A DNA stretch of 64,000 bases from Dechloromonas sp. (GCA_016790815.1 JAEUOG010000051.1:1-64000); one strand, 5' to 3'. Counted from the stretch's first letter, positions 36,408-47,583 are shown. Program-made: numbers and translations. Notes: generated by a model from the letters alone, not told the origin.

Positions 36408-37299
36408 AACCTTGCAGGATTTTGTTGGAAACACACCGCTGGTGCGCCTGGTGCGTATCCCGGGTGCTGAAAACGACCAGCGTAACAACGTCATTTTGGC
36501 CAAGCTTGAAGGCAACAACCCGGCCGGCTCGGTCAAGGATCGCCCCGCGCTGTCGATGATCGTTCATGCCGAAGCACGCGGCGACATCAAGCCGGGCGAC
36601 ACGCTGATCGAGGCAACCTCCGGGAATACCGGCATCGCGCTGGCCATGGCGGCGGCGATCAAGGGCTACAGAATGATTCTGGTCATGCCGGAGAACCAGA
36701 GCATCGAACGACGCCAGAGCATGCGTGCCTACGGCGCCGAACTGGTGCTGACGCCGAAGGATGGTGGCATGGAACTGTGCCGCGACGTCGCCGAAAAAAT
36801 GCGCGACGAAGGCAGGGGCATCATCCTCGACCAGTTCGGTAATCCGGATAACCCGCTGGCGCATATCGAAGGCACCGGCCCGGAAATCTGGCGCGATACC
36901 GATGGCAAGATCACGCACTTCGTTTCCAGCATGGGAACGACCGGCACCATCATGGGCACCTCGGCTTTCCTCAAGACGCAGAACCCGGCGATTCAGATCG
37001 TCGGTTGTCAGCCGGAAGATGGCAGCCAGATTCCCGGCATCCGCAAATGGCCGGCGGCCTACCTGCCCAAGATTTTCGATAAAAGCCGGGTTGACCGTGT
37101 CGAAAACGTCAGCCAGGCCGATGCCGAAGCGATGACGCGTCGTCTGGCGGTGGAAGAAGGCATCTTCGCCGGCATTTCTTCCGGCGGTGCGCTGGCCGTG
37201 GCCTTGCGCCTGTCGCAGGAACTGGAGAATGCGGTCATCGTCACCATCGTCTGCGACCGCGGTGATCGTTACCTGTCGACCGGCGTGTTTCCTGCATGA
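36400..37299 (+). CDS. cysM: Cysteine synthase B (O-acetylserine sulfhydrylase, thiosulfate-using type)
   Basis: PLP enzyme. 299 residues from ATG 36400 (in-frame upstream sequence lies inside hldD). Start [23 protein letters not shown] lysine in [12 protein letters not shown]; substrate loop [33 protein letters not shown] phosphate loop; [14 protein letters not shown]. The short form with [14 protein letters not shown] is CysM-like rather than CysK-like. Overlaps hldD by 8 bases and the next gene by 4, so co-transcribed with them although unrelated in function. Confidence 0.93.
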   Translation: MYKTLQDFVGNTPLVRLVRIPGAENDQRNNVILAKLEGNNPAGSVKDRPALSMIVHAEARGDIKPGDTLIEATSGNTGIALAMAAAIKGYRMILVMPENQSIERRQSMRAYGAELVLTPKDGGMELCRDVAEKMRDEGRGIILDQFGNPDNPLAHIEGTGPEIWRDTDGKITHFVSSMGTTGTIMGTSAFLKTQNPAIQIVGCQPEDGSQIPGIRKWPAAYLPKIFDKSRVDRVENVSQADAEAMTRRLAVEEGIFAGISSGGALAVALRLSQELENAVIVTIVCDRGDRYLSTGVFPA

Positions 37300-38081
37300 A
37301 ACCGGTCCTGGTTTTCGACATCGAGACGATTCCCGATGTCGCCGGCCTGCGCCGCCTGAACGACCTGCCGGCCGGCCTTTCCGATAACGAAGTCGCCGAA
37401 CTGGCCTTCCAGCAGCGCCGCGCCAAGACGGGCAACGACTTCCTGCAATTGCACCTGCAACGCATTGTCACCATATCCTGCGTCTTGCGCACCGGCGAGG
37501 GTCTGAAGGTCTGGTCGCTCTCCGAGCCGGACCTCAACGAAGGGGCGATCATCCAGCGCTTCTTCGATGGCATCGAGAAATTCACGCCGCAGATTGTTTC
37601 CTGGAACGGCAGCGGTTTCGATCTGCCGGTGTTGCACTACCGCGGCATGCTGCATGGTGTTTCGGCACCGCGTTACTGGGATCTCGGTGACGGCGACTAC
37701 GCCGACTCGCGCGATTTCAAGTGGAACAACTACATCAGCCGTTACCACATGCGCCACCTCGACCTCATGGATCTGCTGGCGCTCTACAACGCTCGTGCCA
37801 ATGCGCCGCTCGATGACCTGGCCAAGCTCTACGGATTTCCCGGCAAGCTCGGCATGGATGGGGGCAAGGTCTGGGAAGCCTGGCAGGCCGGCAAGAGCGC
37901 AGAGATTCGTGACTACTGTGAAACGGATGTCATCAATACCTATCTGGTCTACAATCGTTTCCGACGCATGCGCGGGGAACTGACAGCTACAGAGGAACTG
38001 GCAGAGTGCGATTTCGTCAAGGCACAGTTGGCCCGGATCGGTGCTTCGCATTGGCAAGAGTTTCTCGCAGCCTGGCAGTAA
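37296..38081 (+). CDS. Predicted 3'-5' exonuclease (PolB-like exonuclease domain)
   Basis: 261 residues. DEDD-type exonuclease motifs: [14 protein letters not shown] (Exo I, D and E), [18 protein letters not shown] (Exo II, NxxxFD), and the C-terminal [18 protein letters not shown] (Exo III, YxxxD). Family of stand-alone exonuclease domains resembling family-B DNA polymerase proofreading domains. Probably acts in DNA repair or RNA processing; the physiological substrate is unknown. Overlaps cysM by 4 bases (ATGA). Confidence 0.85.
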   Translation: MKPVLVFDIETIPDVAGLRRLNDLPAGLSDNEVAELAFQQRRAKTGNDFLQLHLQRIVTISCVLRTGEGLKVWSLSEPDLNEGAIIQRFFDGIEKFTPQIVSWNGSGFDLPVLHYRGMLHGVSAPRYWDLGDGDYADSRDFKWNNYISRYHMRHLDLMDLLALYNARANAPLDDLAKLYGFPGKLGMDGGKVWEAWQAGKSAEIRDYCETDVINTYLVYNRFRRMRGELTATEELAECDFVKAQLARIGASHWQEFLAAWQ

Positions 38082-38100
38082 ATATGGGCTATCACGACGT

Positions 38101-38106
38101 TATAAT
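38101..38106 (+). promoter_or_regulatory. Probable -10 box of the ppa promoter
   Basis: Perfect TATAAT 37 bases before the ppa ATG, in the 61-base gap between the exonuclease gene and ppa. The -35 region 17 bases upstream (GTAAAT) is poor, so the exact promoter is uncertain. GAGAGA just ahead of the ATG is the RBS. Confidence 0.45.
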
Positions 38107-38142
38107 CGCAAGTTCTCAAACCTAACCGCAGAGAGATACAAC

Positions 38143-38691
38143 ATGGCACTTAACAACGTTCCTTCCGGCAAGTCCCTGCCCGATGACTTCAATGTCATCA
38201 TCGAAATTTCCGCGCATTCCGAGCCAGTAAAGTACGAAGTCGACAAGGAAAGCGGCGCGATTTTCGTCGATCGCTTCATGTCTACCTCCATGCACTATCC
38301 CTGCAACTACGGCTATATCCCGCACACCATCGCTGGTGACGGCGACCCGGTCGACGTGCTGGTCGTTGCTCCGTTTTCCCTGCCGCCGGGTGTCGTCGTG
38401 CGCTGCCGTCCGCTCGGCCAGTTGTCGATGACCGACGAAGGTGGTGACGATGCCAAGCTGCTCGCCGTGCCCGTCGACAAGCTGACCCCGCTCTACAAGG
38501 ACGTCAAGACTTACGAAGACATGCCCGAGCTGCTGCGCAAGCAGATTGCTCACTTCTTCGAGCGCTACAAGGATCTTGAGCCAGGCAAGTGGGTCAAGGT
38601 CAATGGCTGGGAAGGCATCGATGCCGCCCGCAACGAAATCATGACCGGCATCCAGCGTTTCAACGACGCGAAAGACAAGCCGAACTACTAA
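38143..38691 (+). CDS. ppa: Inorganic pyrophosphatase
   Basis: Hydrolyses PPi to drive biosynthesis. 182 residues from ATG 38143 with GAGAGA upstream. Family I signature: [40 protein letters not shown], and the metal-binding DGDPVDVLV (three Asp). C-terminal [20 protein letters not shown]. Preceded by a likely promoter (38101) and followed 7 bases later by nadE, whose reaction releases PPi. Confidence 0.97.
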   Translation: MALNNVPSGKSLPDDFNVIIEISAHSEPVKYEVDKESGAIFVDRFMSTSMHYPCNYGYIPHTIAGDGDPVDVLVVAPFSLPPGVVVRCRPLGQLSMTDEGGDDAKLLAVPVDKLTPLYKDVKTYEDMPELLRKQIAHFFERYKDLEPGKWVKVNGWEGIDAARNEIMTGIQRFNDAKDKPNY

Positions 38692-38698
38692 GTACCGC

Positions 38699-40315
38699 AT
38701 GCTGCGACTCGCCGTTGCCCAGTTCAACGCCACCGTCGGTGACCTGACGGGCAACGTCGAGCGCATCATCAAGTACGCCACCGAGGCTAAGGCCCGTGGC
38801 GCGCAGGTACTGCTCACGCCAGAGCTGGCGTTGTGCGGCTACCCGCCTGAAGATCTGTTGCTGCGTCCGGATTTCTATCGTGCCTGCAGCCGTGCGCTCG
38901 ACCATCTGGCTAGTCAGATCGAAGGCATTGCTGTCATCGTCGGCCATCCCGATGAATATGAAGGACGCTGCTACAACGCAGCAACGGTCATTGAAAATGG
39001 CCGAAAAACGGCGGTCTACCGCAAGATACGTCTCCCGAATTACGAAGTTTTTGACGAAAAGCGCTATTTCGAGGCTGGAACCGAAGCCTGCGTCGTAACG
39101 CTGGGCGGTGTCCGTTGCGGCATCAATATCTGCGCCGACATATGGGAAGAGGGCGCCGCTGAGCTCGCCTGCCAGGCTGGCGCAGAATTGCTGCTTGTAC
39201 TTAACGCGTCCCCCTGCCATCTCGAAAAGCATCAACAACGTGCCCAGGTGCTCGGTGAGCGTATCGCTGCCACAGGCATCCCGGCTATATATTGCAATCT
39301 GGTCGGTGGCCAGGACGAGCTGGTATTCGATGGTGCATCGTTTGCGCTCGATGCACGAAAAAACTGCTGCATGCGCCTGCCATCGTTCCAAGAGGCTCTT
39401 GGTGTCGTCGATTTCGATGCCGGGTTCCTGCATTCCGACCATATGGCCGATGAGTTGTCAGTCGAGGCCGAGGCCTATCAGGCGCTGGTGCTCGGCGTCC
39501 GAGACTACATTGGCAAAACAGGTTTCAAGGGTGCCATCATCGGCCTTTCCGGGGGTATCGATTCGGCGCTGACGCTTTGCGTTGCCGTCGATGCGCTGGG
39601 TGCGGAGAAGGTACGGGCGGTGATGATGCCGTCGCCCTACACGGCGCAGATGAGCCTCAACGATTCGCGCGAGATGATCCGGGTTCTCGGTGTGCGCTAC
39701 GACGAGATCGCCATCGCGCCGGCCATGGACGTCTATGGCACCATGCTCGACCCGTTGTTTGTCGGCTTGCCGGCCGATACGACCGAAGAGAATATCCAGG
39801 CGCGCATTCGCGGCAACATTCTGATGGCCATCTCCAACAAGACGGGTGCCCTGGTGCTGACCACCGGCAACAAGTCGGAAATGGCCGTTGGCTACTGCAC
39901 GCTCTATGGGGACATGGCCGGCGGTTTTGCGGTCATCAAGGATGTTTACAAGACGCTGGTCTATCGCCTTTCGCGCTATCGCAATACGCTGTGTCAGGGC
40001 GATCCGGTGATCCCGGAAAACATCATCGTCCGGCCGCCATCGGCGGAATTGAAGCCGGACCAGACGGACCAGGATTCATTGCCGCCCTACGAGGTGCTCG
40101 ATGCCATCGTACGCGCCTACATGGAAGAAGACCGCAGCCCACGCGAGATCATCGCCGCCGGCCTGCCTGAGGATGCTGTGCGCCGGGTTGTGCGCCTGCT
40201 GCGTATCGCCGAATACAAGCGCCGGCAGGCGCCGATCGGCATTCGCATCACACCGCGTGGCTTTGGCAAGGATTGGCGGTATCCTATTACCAACCGATAT
40301 CCGGACGAATTTTAA
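38699..40315 (+). CDS. nadE: Glutamine-dependent NAD+ synthetase
   Basis: 538 residues with two domains. N-terminal nitrilase-like amidase (about 1-260) with the E-K-C triad in LLTPELALCGYPPEDLLL, RKIRLPNYEVFDEKRYF and GINICADIWEEG; it supplies ammonia. C-terminal synthetase (about 270-538) with the ATP-pyrophosphatase loop GLSGGIDSALTLC, TTGNKSEMAVGYCTLYGDMA and PSAELKPDQTDQDSLPPYE. Converts deamido-NAD to NAD. Just downstream of ppa; glnK/glnB begins 24 bases later, an arrangement common in betaproteobacteria. Confidence 0.97.
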   Translation: MLRLAVAQFNATVGDLTGNVERIIKYATEAKARGAQVLLTPELALCGYPPEDLLLRPDFYRACSRALDHLASQIEGIAVIVGHPDEYEGRCYNAATVIENGRKTAVYRKIRLPNYEVFDEKRYFEAGTEACVVTLGGVRCGINICADIWEEGAAELACQAGAELLLVLNASPCHLEKHQQRAQVLGERIAATGIPAIYCNLVGGQDELVFDGASFALDARKNCCMRLPSFQEALGVVDFDAGFLHSDHMADELSVEAEAYQALVLGVRDYIGKTGFKGAIIGLSGGIDSALTLCVAVDALGAEKVRAVMMPSPYTAQMSLNDSREMIRVLGVRYDEIAIAPAMDVYGTMLDPLFVGLPADTTEENIQARIRGNILMAISNKTGALVLTTGNKSEMAVGYCTLYGDMAGGFAVIKDVYKTLVYRLSRYRNTLCQGDPVIPENIIVRPPSAELKPDQTDQDSLPPYEVLDAIVRAYMEEDRSPREIIAAGLPEDAVRRVVRLLRIAEYKRRQAPIGIRITPRGFGKDWRYPITNRYPDEF

Positions 40316-40678
<363 letters not shown>

Positions 40679-40725
40679 TCGCTGTTGTCCGGCGGTTGCG
40701 CCATAGTTCCGTGCTCAACCCGCCC

Positions 40726-40763
40726 TGCTGCGGTCAACCGTAAAAATGGACCAAAAATGAAAG
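40726..40763 (+). repeat. Dispersed ~40-bp repeat, copy A (glnB-smr gap)
   Basis: Reads TGCTGCGGTCAACCGTAAAA then ATGGACCAAAAATGAAA. Same core and spacing as copies B-D (GGTCAAC - A-run - CCAAAA - GAAA) but with a diverged 5' end. Its A-rich part abuts, and partly forms, the T-tract of the smr terminator on the other strand. Confidence 0.45.
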
Positions 40764-40782
40764 GGCAGCTTCGGCTGCCCTT
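40753..40782 (-). terminator. Rho-independent terminator of smr (minus strand)
   Basis: 9-bp stem AAGGGCAGC (40761-40769) / GCTGCCCTT (40774-40782) with a TTCG tetraloop. On the minus strand it is followed by T-rich sequence (A-run 40753-40757 on plus). It starts 3 bases after the smr stop. On the plus strand there is no T-tract, so it would end glnB transcripts poorly. Confidence 0.75.
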
Positions 40783-40784
40783 GG

Positions 40785-41543
40785 TCATTTCCGGTTACGT
40801 AGCAGAACGATCAGCGCACCTTCGCCGCCATCCGGGGGCTTGGCCTGGCAGTAGGCCAGCACTTCCTGGCGTTGGGCCAGCCAGCCACGTACAAGCTGGC
40901 GCAGGATGGACATCTTCTGCGGTGAGCCTAGACCCTTGCCATGAACGACGCGGACACAGCGTTTGCCATGATGGAGGCATTCGGCCAGGAAAGCGGCGAG
41001 CAGGTGCCGGGCTTCGTCACGGTTAAGACCGTGCAGGTCAATTTCGTCCTGCGTTACCCAGCGCCCGCGCCGCAAGTCGCGCAGGACATTCTGGGCCAGC
41101 CCGCTACGTAAATAATGCGGCTCGTCACCGCCCTCCAGGCGATCCTGCAAGCCGATGTAGCCGTGCAGGCTTTCATGTAGCGCTGCCTGTTCATCAGCGA
41201 GATGCTGGAGCGGGCGAGGTGGTGGAGGCCGTTTGCCATGCACGACGAGATTGGGTGGTGGAAGCGGCTGAACGCCTGCCATCGCGGTGCGGAATTCGGC
41301 CTGGTTGGGATCGAGATTGGCGGTATTCTTGATCGACCCGGATTCGCTGGCCGGGAGGCTCCAGAGTGCCGGCAATGCATCTTGAAACGGCTTGTTTTTC
41401 TTGGCCGGCTTTTGTTCGCTGACCGATTGCCGGAGTAGCGCTGCTGGTTTTGGCTTGCTCAGCTGAACGCGATTGTCAGGCGGAAGTGGCGTGATATCGG
41501 CCACTTCCGCCTGGAAGGCAGCAAAGTCTTCCGGGTCAATCAA
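40785..41543 (-). CDS. Smr domain protein
   Basis: 252 residues. A low-complexity, Pro/Lys-rich N-terminal half (e.g. NLVVHGKRPPPPRPLQHLAD), then a C-terminal Smr (MutS2-like) domain from ~155: QDEIDLHGLNRDEARHLLAA (LDLHG-type motif) and RCVRVVHGKGLGSPQKMSIL (HGxG). Smr domains act as nucleases on branched DNA or RNA; the LDLHG and HGxG motifs are intact. The start is a TTG at 41543, 3 bases after the trxB stop; internal GTG codons are alternatives. Terminates at the hairpin at 40753-40782. Confidence 0.88.
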   Translation of the reverse strand: MIDPEDFAAFQAEVADITPLPPDNRVQLSKPKPAALLRQSVSEQKPAKKNKPFQDALPALWSLPASESGSIKNTANLDPNQAEFRTAMAGVQPLPPPNLVVHGKRPPPPRPLQHLADEQAALHESLHGYIGLQDRLEGGDEPHYLRSGLAQNVLRDLRRGRWVTQDEIDLHGLNRDEARHLLAAFLAECLHHGKRCVRVVHGKGLGSPQKMSILRQLVRGWLAQRQEVLAYCQAKPPDGGEGALIVLLRNRK

Positions 41544-41545
41544 AT

Positions 41546-42520
<975 letters not shown>

Positions 42521-42531
42521 TTAATGAGAAA

Positions 42532-42537
42532 ATTATA
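42532..42537 (-). promoter_or_regulatory. Possible -10 element for trxB (minus strand)
   Basis: TATAAT on the minus strand, 30 bases upstream of the trxB ATG, in the AT-rich divergent gap 42503-42631. No clear -35 at consensus distance was seen. Confidence 0.4.
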
Positions 42538-42593
42538 ACGTTCTCTTGGCCTGCAATTTTCTCGAAGTTCCTGTGTTATTTGGGAAAGCGGTT

Positions 42594-42599
42594 TATAAT
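42594..42599 (+). promoter_or_regulatory. Possible -10 element for the Crp/Fnr-family gene
   Basis: TATAAT 33 bases before the ATG at 42632 in the same divergent gap. The -35 position reads CTGTGT, a poor match. The gap therefore probably carries back-to-back promoters. Confidence 0.4.
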
Positions 42600-42631
42600 C
42601 ATTTCGTAACTCTATGAACGGAAACTGATTT

Positions 42632-43297
42632 ATGTCAGCAACCCCATGTGGTTTGAGCTTGATAGTCTTGCGCAATGTCCCCTTGTTTTCAGGGTTGGAC
42701 GAGCCTGAACTCGAAAAAATTTCCAAGGTCGCTGGGCGAAAACGTGCCGAGCGTGGCGCCTCTATCGTAAGGGCAGGCGACAGCACGGACTCCCTGTACG
42801 TCCTGATCAGCGGCAGGGCCAAAGTCACCAATACGGATGAAGAGGGCCGCGAGATTATTCTGGCCTGGCTTGGTCCAGGTGAATTTTTTGGAGAAATGGG
42901 GCTGATCGATGGTAGCCCCCGTTCGGCCAATGTTGTCGCGGCCGAAGCCTGCGAGTTGCTTTTTCTCGACAAGGACTCACTGCAGCGCTGCATGCGGGAA
43001 AACTTCCAGGTCGCTCAGAAGTTGATGAAAATTCTTGTCCTTCGCTTGCGCGAGGCTGATCGCAAGATTGAAAGCCTTGCCCTGCTGGACGTGTATGGTC
43101 GCGTAGCACGCCTTCTTCTCGATATGTCGGAGGTGGTGGAAGGTAATCGTGTGGTGAAAAAGAAATTGTCCAAGCAGGATATGGCGAAAATGATTGGTGC
43201 CTCGCGCGAGATGGTCAGCAAGGTCATGCGCGATCTGGAATTGAGCGGCTACATTCGCTATGAGAATGATCTCTTGATCATTCCCGGGGTCGCCTGA
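42632..43297 (+). CDS. Crp/Fnr-family transcriptional regulator
   Basis: 221 residues. N-terminal cyclic-nucleotide-binding-like domain ([20 protein letters not shown] to ~130) with [18 protein letters not shown], which keeps the G-E and RSA residues that bind the nucleotide phosphate in CRP. C-terminal winged helix with [20 protein letters not shown] as the HTH, very close to CRP (SREMV). The FNR-type iron-sulfur cysteine cluster is missing, so a cAMP- or related-ligand CRP-like sensor is more likely than an oxygen sensor. Divergent from trxB. Confidence 0.88.
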   Translation: MSATPCGLSLIVLRNVPLFSGLDEPELEKISKVAGRKRAERGASIVRAGDSTDSLYVLISGRAKVTNTDEEGREIILAWLGPGEFFGEMGLIDGSPRSANVVAAEACELLFLDKDSLQRCMRENFQVAQKLMKILVLRLREADRKIESLALLDVYGRVARLLLDMSEVVEGNRVVKKKLSKQDMAKMIGASREMVSKVMRDLELSGYIRYENDLLIIPGVA

Positions 43298-43311
43298 GGG
43301 TGGGTACTCGG

Positions 43312-45606
43312 ATGGTGAATCGCGCGGCCGCGCCCAGTCCGCTGCCGGAAAAGATCGGTTCACTTCTGCAGGAATCGCGCTGGCTGGGGGTAGGCGCGAT
43401 TGCGTTGTTCCTGACCATGGCGTTGTGGGGATTCAGCAAGGATGACCCGGGCTGGTCGCACGCCGTTGGCACCACCTCCCTCAACAATCCGGCCGGTCGC
43501 GCAGGTGCATGGATCGCCGATCTGATGCTCTACATTTTTGGCCTGTCAGCCTGGTGGTGGATTGTTCTGCTCGGCATGTTCGTCTGGTGGGGGTTCCGCA
43601 AATACCACGCGCCCGATGATCACAAGCAGCATCCGCTGCTTATCGCCCTCGGTGGGTTTTCCTTCCTGCTGGTCGCCAGTTCGGCGCTCGAAGCCCTGCG
43701 CTTTTATTCGCTGAAGGCCGCGCTGCCGCTGGCGCCGGGCGGCATGCTCGGCATAGAGGTCGGACGCGTGCTGGCCACCCAGTTTGGCTATACGGGTTCG
43801 ACGCTCTTCCTGTTGGCCCTCATGGCGGCTGGTTGGAGTATATTTTCGGGCATGTCCTGGGTCTGGGCCTTCGAGAAAATCGGCCTGATTCTTGAAGCTT
43901 TCCTGGGTTTCTTCTACGGCCGCGTCGATGCCTGGCGGGACCGCCAGATCGGCAAGGAGGTCGCGCAAAAACGCGAAGTGGTTGTCAAAGAAGAAAAGCA
44001 GCGCGTCGAACTGCACGACCCGATCATCATCGAAACGCCGCCGCCCGACGTGCCAGTCTCCAAAAAGGCCGAGGCACGCATCGAACGCGAAAAACAGGTC
44101 GCGCTGTTCCCTGAGGCGATAGTCGGTGGCCGCTTGCCGCCGCTGCATCTTCTCGACCCGGCGCCGCCCGCCACTGAGACTGTAAGCGCCGAGACGCTGG
44201 AATACACTTCGCGCCTGATAGAGCGCAAGCTCGCCGACTTCGGCGTCCAGGTCAAGGTACTGGCGGCCATGCCCGGCCCGGTCATCACCCGCTATGAAAT
44301 TGAGCCGGCGGTTGGCGTCAAGGGCGCGCAGATCGTCAATCTGGCGCGCGACCTTGCTCGCGCCCTGGCCATGGTTTCCATCCGAGTTGTCGAAACGGTG
44401 CCCGGCAAATCATGCATGGCGCTCGAACTGCCCAATCCCAAGCGGCAGATGGTTAAGCTGTCCGAGATCATTTCCAGCAAGCCGTACAACGACATGCACA
44501 GCCCGTTGACCGTCTGTCTTGGCAAGGACATCGGTGGTTTGCCGGTGGTCGCAGACCTGGCCAAGACGCCTCACCTGCTCGTTGCCGGCACGACCGGTTC
44601 CGGCAAGTCGGTCGGCGTCAATGCGATGATCCTGTCGATGCTCTACAAGGGCGAGCCGGATCAGGTACGCCTCATCATGGTCGACCCCAAGATGCTGGAA
44701 TTGTCGATCTACGAAGGCATTCCACATTTGCTGGCCCCTGTTGTCACCGACATGAAGCAGGCGGCCAACGCGCTGCACTGGTGCGTCACGGAGATGGAAA
44801 AGCGCTACAAGCTGATGTCGGCGATGGGCGTGCGCAACATCGCCGGCCTCAACACCAAGATCCGCGACGCCGAAAAGCGCGGCGAGCACATTCCGAACCC
44901 GCTGACCCTGACCCCGGAAACGCCGGAGCCGCTGAAAACCATGCCCTTCATCGTCGTCATCATCGACGAGCTGGCCGACCTCATGATGGTCGTCGGCAAG
45001 AAGGTCGAGGAGCAGATCGCCCGTCTGGCGCAGAAGGCACGCGCCTCCGGCATTCACCTCGTGTTGGCCACCCAGCGGCCGAGCGTCGACGTGATCACCG
45101 GTCTGATCAAGGCCAACATCCCGACCCGGTTGTCCTTCCAGGTCTCCAGCAAGATCGACTCGCGCACTATCCTCGACCAGATGGGCGCCGAAGCGCTGCT
45201 CGGCCAGGGCGACATGCTCTACCTGGCGCCGGGTACGGGCTATCCGACCCGCGTTCATGGCGCCTTCGTCTCCGATGACGAAGTGCATCGTGTCGTCGAG
45301 CACCTCAAGGCCACCGGTGCGCCTGAATACGTCGAGGACATCCTGAACGGTTCCGGTGGCGATGACGAAGAGGGTGGCGAAGCGGGTGAGGGCGGCGGCG
45401 ACGCCGAGAGCGACCCGCTGTACGATCAGGCCGTCGATATCGTGCTCAAGAACCAGCGCGCTTCGATTTCGCTGGTCCAGCGCCATCTGCGCATCGGCTA
45501 CAACCGCTCGGCGCGGCTCATCGAAGCGATGGAAAAGGCTGGCCTGGTGTCGACCATGGACGGTCGTGGCGGGCGGGAAGTGCTCATGAAGAAGCCGGCG
45601 GAGTGA
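43312..45606 (+). CDS. ftsK: DNA translocase FtsK
   Basis: 764 residues from ATG 43312 (GTG 43300 is an alternative). Four N-terminal membrane helices (to ~185) anchor it at the septum; a short linker, then the motor: Walker [14 protein letters not shown] (~426-438), Walker [19 protein letters not shown], and [20 protein letters not shown]. The C-terminal gamma winged helix ([20 protein letters not shown], near 700-764) reads KOPS. Moves chromosome termini during division and activates XerCD. The short linker is typical of SpoIIIE-like FtsK in betaproteobacteria. lolA follows after 65 bases. Confidence 0.96.
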   Translation: MVNRAAAPSPLPEKIGSLLQESRWLGVGAIALFLTMALWGFSKDDPGWSHAVGTTSLNNPAGRAGAWIADLMLYIFGLSAWWWIVLLGMFVWWGFRKYHAPDDHKQHPLLIALGGFSFLLVASSALEALRFYSLKAALPLAPGGMLGIEVGRVLATQFGYTGSTLFLLALMAAGWSIFSGMSWVWAFEKIGLILEAFLGFFYGRVDAWRDRQIGKEVAQKREVVVKEEKQRVELHDPIIIETPPPDVPVSKKAEARIEREKQVALFPEAIVGGRLPPLHLLDPAPPATETVSAETLEYTSRLIERKLADFGVQVKVLAAMPGPVITRYEIEPAVGVKGAQIVNLARDLARALAMVSIRVVETVPGKSCMALELPNPKRQMVKLSEIISSKPYNDMHSPLTVCLGKDIGGLPVVADLAKTPHLLVAGTTGSGKSVGVNAMILSMLYKGEPDQVRLIMVDPKMLELSIYEGIPHLLAPVVTDMKQAANALHWCVTEMEKRYKLMSAMGVRNIAGLNTKIRDAEKRGEHIPNPLTLTPETPEPLKTMPFIVVIIDELADLMMVVGKKVEEQIARLAQKARASGIHLVLATQRPSVDVITGLIKANIPTRLSFQVSSKIDSRTILDQMGAEALLGQGDMLYLAPGTGYPTRVHGAFVSDDEVHRVVEHLKATGAPEYVEDILNGSGGDDEEGGEAGEGGGDAESDPLYDQAVDIVLKNQRASISLVQRHLRIGYNRSARLIEAMEKAGLVSTMDGRGGREVLMKKPAE

Positions 45607-45671
45607 TTTCCGCCAGCAATTTGTTACACCCTGAGACAGCACGTCACACCGCAACCCGCTAAGCTAGCTGC

Positions 45672-46292
45672 ATGAAAATTGCCTCCAAATTCCTGTTGAC
45701 CGCAGCAATCGTGGTTTTCCCGTTCCTCGCCCACGCCGGTGCGGTCGATCAGTTGCACGATTTCCTGAAAAGCACGCGTACGCTGAAAGCCGACTTCTCA
45801 CAGATGGTCATCGGCAAGAATGGCCGTAAGCCGCAACAGTCGTCAGGTACCGTCGCCATTTCGCGGCCGGGCAAGCTGCGCTGGGAAATCCTCAAGCCCT
45901 TTCCGCAACTCGTCGTCGGTGATGGCGAAAAGGTCTGGATTCACGATCCTGATCTGCAGCAGGTTACGGTGCGCAAGGCAGGACAGGCGATTGGTGGTTC
46001 GCCGGCAGCGCTGCTTTCCGGCAGCAATGAGCTGGAAAAGAACTTCACCCTCACCGAGGCGGGCGAAGCTGAAGGCATGGCCTGGGTGGAAGCGACCCCG
46101 AAAGCCGGCGACAGCGGTTTCGAAAAAGTCCGCCTGGGTTTTGCAGGCAAGGACCTCAAAGCCATGGAGTTGCAGGACAGCTTCGGCCAGACGACACATA
46201 TCCGCTTCAACAAGATAGAGCGCAATCCGGCTTTGCATGCCGGCACCTTCAAATTTACCCCGCCGGTCGGCGCCGACGTCGTCGGCGAGTAA
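45672..46292 (+). CDS. lolA: Outer-membrane lipoprotein carrier protein LolA
   Basis: Periplasmic chaperone that carries lipoproteins from LolCDE to LolB. 206 residues with a signal peptide (MKIASKFLLTAAIVVFPFLA, cleavage near AHA-G). Mature start VDQLHDFLKSTRTLKADFSQ, then GKLRWEILKPFPQLVVGDGE and VWIHDPDLQQVTVRK, the conserved LolA fold. Placement right after ftsK is the classic ftsK-lolA order. A copy of the dispersed repeat begins 18 bases after the stop. Confidence 0.95.
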   Translation: MKIASKFLLTAAIVVFPFLAHAGAVDQLHDFLKSTRTLKADFSQMVIGKNGRKPQQSSGTVAISRPGKLRWEILKPFPQLVVGDGEKVWIHDPDLQQVTVRKAGQAIGGSPAALLSGSNELEKNFTLTEAGEAEGMAWVEATPKAGDSGFEKVRLGFAGKDLKAMELQDSFGQTTHIRFNKIERNPALHAGTFKFTPPVGADVVGE

Positions 46293-46310
46293 GCAATCCG
46301 GAAGCGCGTG

Positions 46311-46350
46311 CTTCCACGGTCAACCGGAAAAAAGCGCCAAAATCGAAATC
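46311..46350 (+). repeat. Dispersed ~40-bp repeat, copy B (after lolA)
   Basis: CTTCCACGGTCAACCGGAAA then AAAGCGCCAAAATCGAAATC. One of the best-conserved copies; its first 17 bases differ from copy D by very few changes. Lies in the 174-base gap between lolA and the convergent RES toxin gene; nothing else was recognised in that gap. Confidence 0.6.
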
Positions 46351-46466
46351 TGACGAGCAGTTGGTAACGGAGCCGCCAAGTTCTGCGGGCCGCTTGCCGT
46401 GTCGAACGCAGGCCGTTGCTGGTTTGGGCGCGGGCTGACCTGCGGATTCCTTGGCTATCCCTGTCT

Positions 46467-47198
46467 TCAGGCGAAACGAAAAACGTGGCTTTCGGTTGTC
46501 AGCTCACGTTGCCAGATGGTCAGGCCGGGGGGCTTCAGCCAGAGTGTCCAGCCGTGCTGAACATTCCGGAATGCTTCATCGACACCCCTGAAAACCTTCG
46601 GCGTCAGGATAGCCAGGCAGGTGCCTTCCGGATGGCGCACCGACTGATAGTGGATCAGCTCGATGCCAGCCTGGCGGGCGGTTCCGGCGATTTTCTGGGT
46701 GGCGCTGTAGTCGACCGGATCGGTCCAGTTGGCACGGTCGGCGACCAGTGGTGGCTCGGTCAGATCGAGCATGTGCTGCGTAGTGCCGTGGAATTCGAAG
46801 AGCGTGATCGGTATCGACGCCTCGCGTCCGGCCAGGCCTTCGCTGTCTAGCCAGAAGCGCAGGCGCCAGTAGCCGCATTCGGCGCAGGCGGTCTTTTCCT
46901 CGTCGGCCCCGTAGAACACACCGGGATCGGTACGCGCCCGGAAACGCGAGCCGGAGGGCGGTTTCGGCCAATAGCGGAAGGGGGTGGCGAGCAACCAGTG
47001 CAGGCCGACTGCTTCTCGCGGCAAAACCGGTTTGGATTCTTCAAGAATGTCTTCAAGCAGCGACTGGTCGTCGAGATCGCCGTGCACCAGCGCCATCGTC
47101 GCTACACGGTGCTGCGCCTCGACGGCGCGCCAGCCCTTGCCCGACCAGGGTCGGGCTTCAGACGCGAGCGCGGTGGGCGTCCAGGTATTCGCAGACAT
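46467..47198 (-). CDS. RES-domain toxin
   Basis: 243 residues from the ATG at 47198, overlapping the antitoxin 3' end by 41 bases; the frame is open further upstream but only as a shadow of the antitoxin gene. RES residues visible: Arg in SGSRFRARTDPG (~84-92), Tyr in GVFYGADEEK (Y96), Glu in TACAECGYWR (E107), Ser in LIHYQSVRHPEG. RES toxins deplete NAD+ or ADP-ribosylate targets such as PRPP synthetase. Paired with an Xre/MbcA/ParS-type antitoxin encoded just upstream, as in known ParST/MbcTA-like modules. Confidence 0.85.
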   Translation of the reverse strand: MSANTWTPTALASEARPWSGKGWRAVEAQHRVATMALVHGDLDDQSLLEDILEESKPVLPREAVGLHWLLATPFRYWPKPPSGSRFRARTDPGVFYGADEEKTACAECGYWRLRFWLDSEGLAGREASIPITLFEFHGTTQHMLDLTEPPLVADRANWTDPVDYSATQKIAGTARQAGIELIHYQSVRHPEGTCLAILTPKVFRGVDEAFRNVQHGWTLWLKPPGLTIWQRELTTESHVFRFA

Positions 47199-47541
47199 GG
47201 AGCAGGCCTTCAACGCGTTTGACGACGTCCAGCGGGTGACGGTTGTCGAAAGCCTGATTGCCGGACTTGAGCCAGCTCCGGGCCAGATCGTCGTTGCCAC
47301 CGACCAGCGAGGAAATCGAGCGGTAGAGGCGGACGAAATGGGCAGAAAGCTCCCAGGTCTTGCTGCCTTCCGGAATGAAATATTTGCCGTTGAGCAGGCG
47401 CGAGGCCGAGGGCTGGCTGGTGCCGATGATGGCGTTGAGATCGGTGGAACCCAGCCCGAGCCGTCTGGCGGCCTCAACCACGGCCGTCGATAGCACGCGG
47501 GAGCGTTCGGAGAGCGGGTTGGCTTGCGGGGCGGTCTTCAT
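47158..47541 (-). CDS. Xre/MbcA/ParS-type antitoxin (DUF2384)
   Basis: 127 residues. N-terminal Xre-like HTH (VLSTAVVEAARRLGLGSTDL then NAIIGTSQPSASRLLNGKYF) and a C-terminal DUF2384 segment (VRLYRSISSLVGGNDDLARS, WLKSGNQAFDNRHPLDVVKR), which binds the RES toxin's active site in studied homologues. Encoded first, toxin second. A perfect 16-bp palindrome 27 bases upstream (47568-47583) is the likely autoregulatory operator. Confidence 0.88.
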   Translation of the reverse strand: MKTAPQANPLSERSRVLSTAVVEAARRLGLGSTDLNAIIGTSQPSASRLLNGKYFIPEGSKTWELSAHFVRLYRSISSLVGGNDDLARSWLKSGNQAFDNRHPLDVVKRVEGLLHVCEYLDAHRARV

Positions 47542-47567
47542 GATGGCGTATCCTGATGATCATGGTG

Positions 47568-47583
47568 TTATTCTACAGAATAA
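47568..47583 (-). promoter_or_regulatory. Palindromic operator upstream of the RES/Xre module
   Basis: TTATTCT-AC-AGAATAA, a perfect 7+2+7 palindrome. On the minus strand TTGCAC (47603-47598) lies 15 bases from TATTCT (47582-47577), so a promoter may overlap the palindrome, consistent with autorepression by the Xre-type antitoxin. Confidence 0.55.

Noticed and set aside
37081..37110. CACGGTCAACCCGG on the minus strand within cysM
   Set aside because: Matches about 14 bases but lacks the A-run and CC-x-GAAA half of the repeat.
44410..45654. Long minus-strand open frame opposite ftsK
   Set aside because: Shadow of the FtsK motor domain; no family features, and ftsK is unambiguous.
45686..45712. 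Repeat-like minus-strand match at the start of lolA (TGCTGCGGTCAACAGG)
   Set aside because: Only the GCGGTCAAC core is shared and the downstream half does not align; it is within signal-peptide codons.
47199..47477. N-terminal extension of the RES toxin frame
   Set aside because: These codons are the out-of-frame shadow of the antitoxin gene; homology to RES proteins begins only near residues 20-30 of the shorter form.
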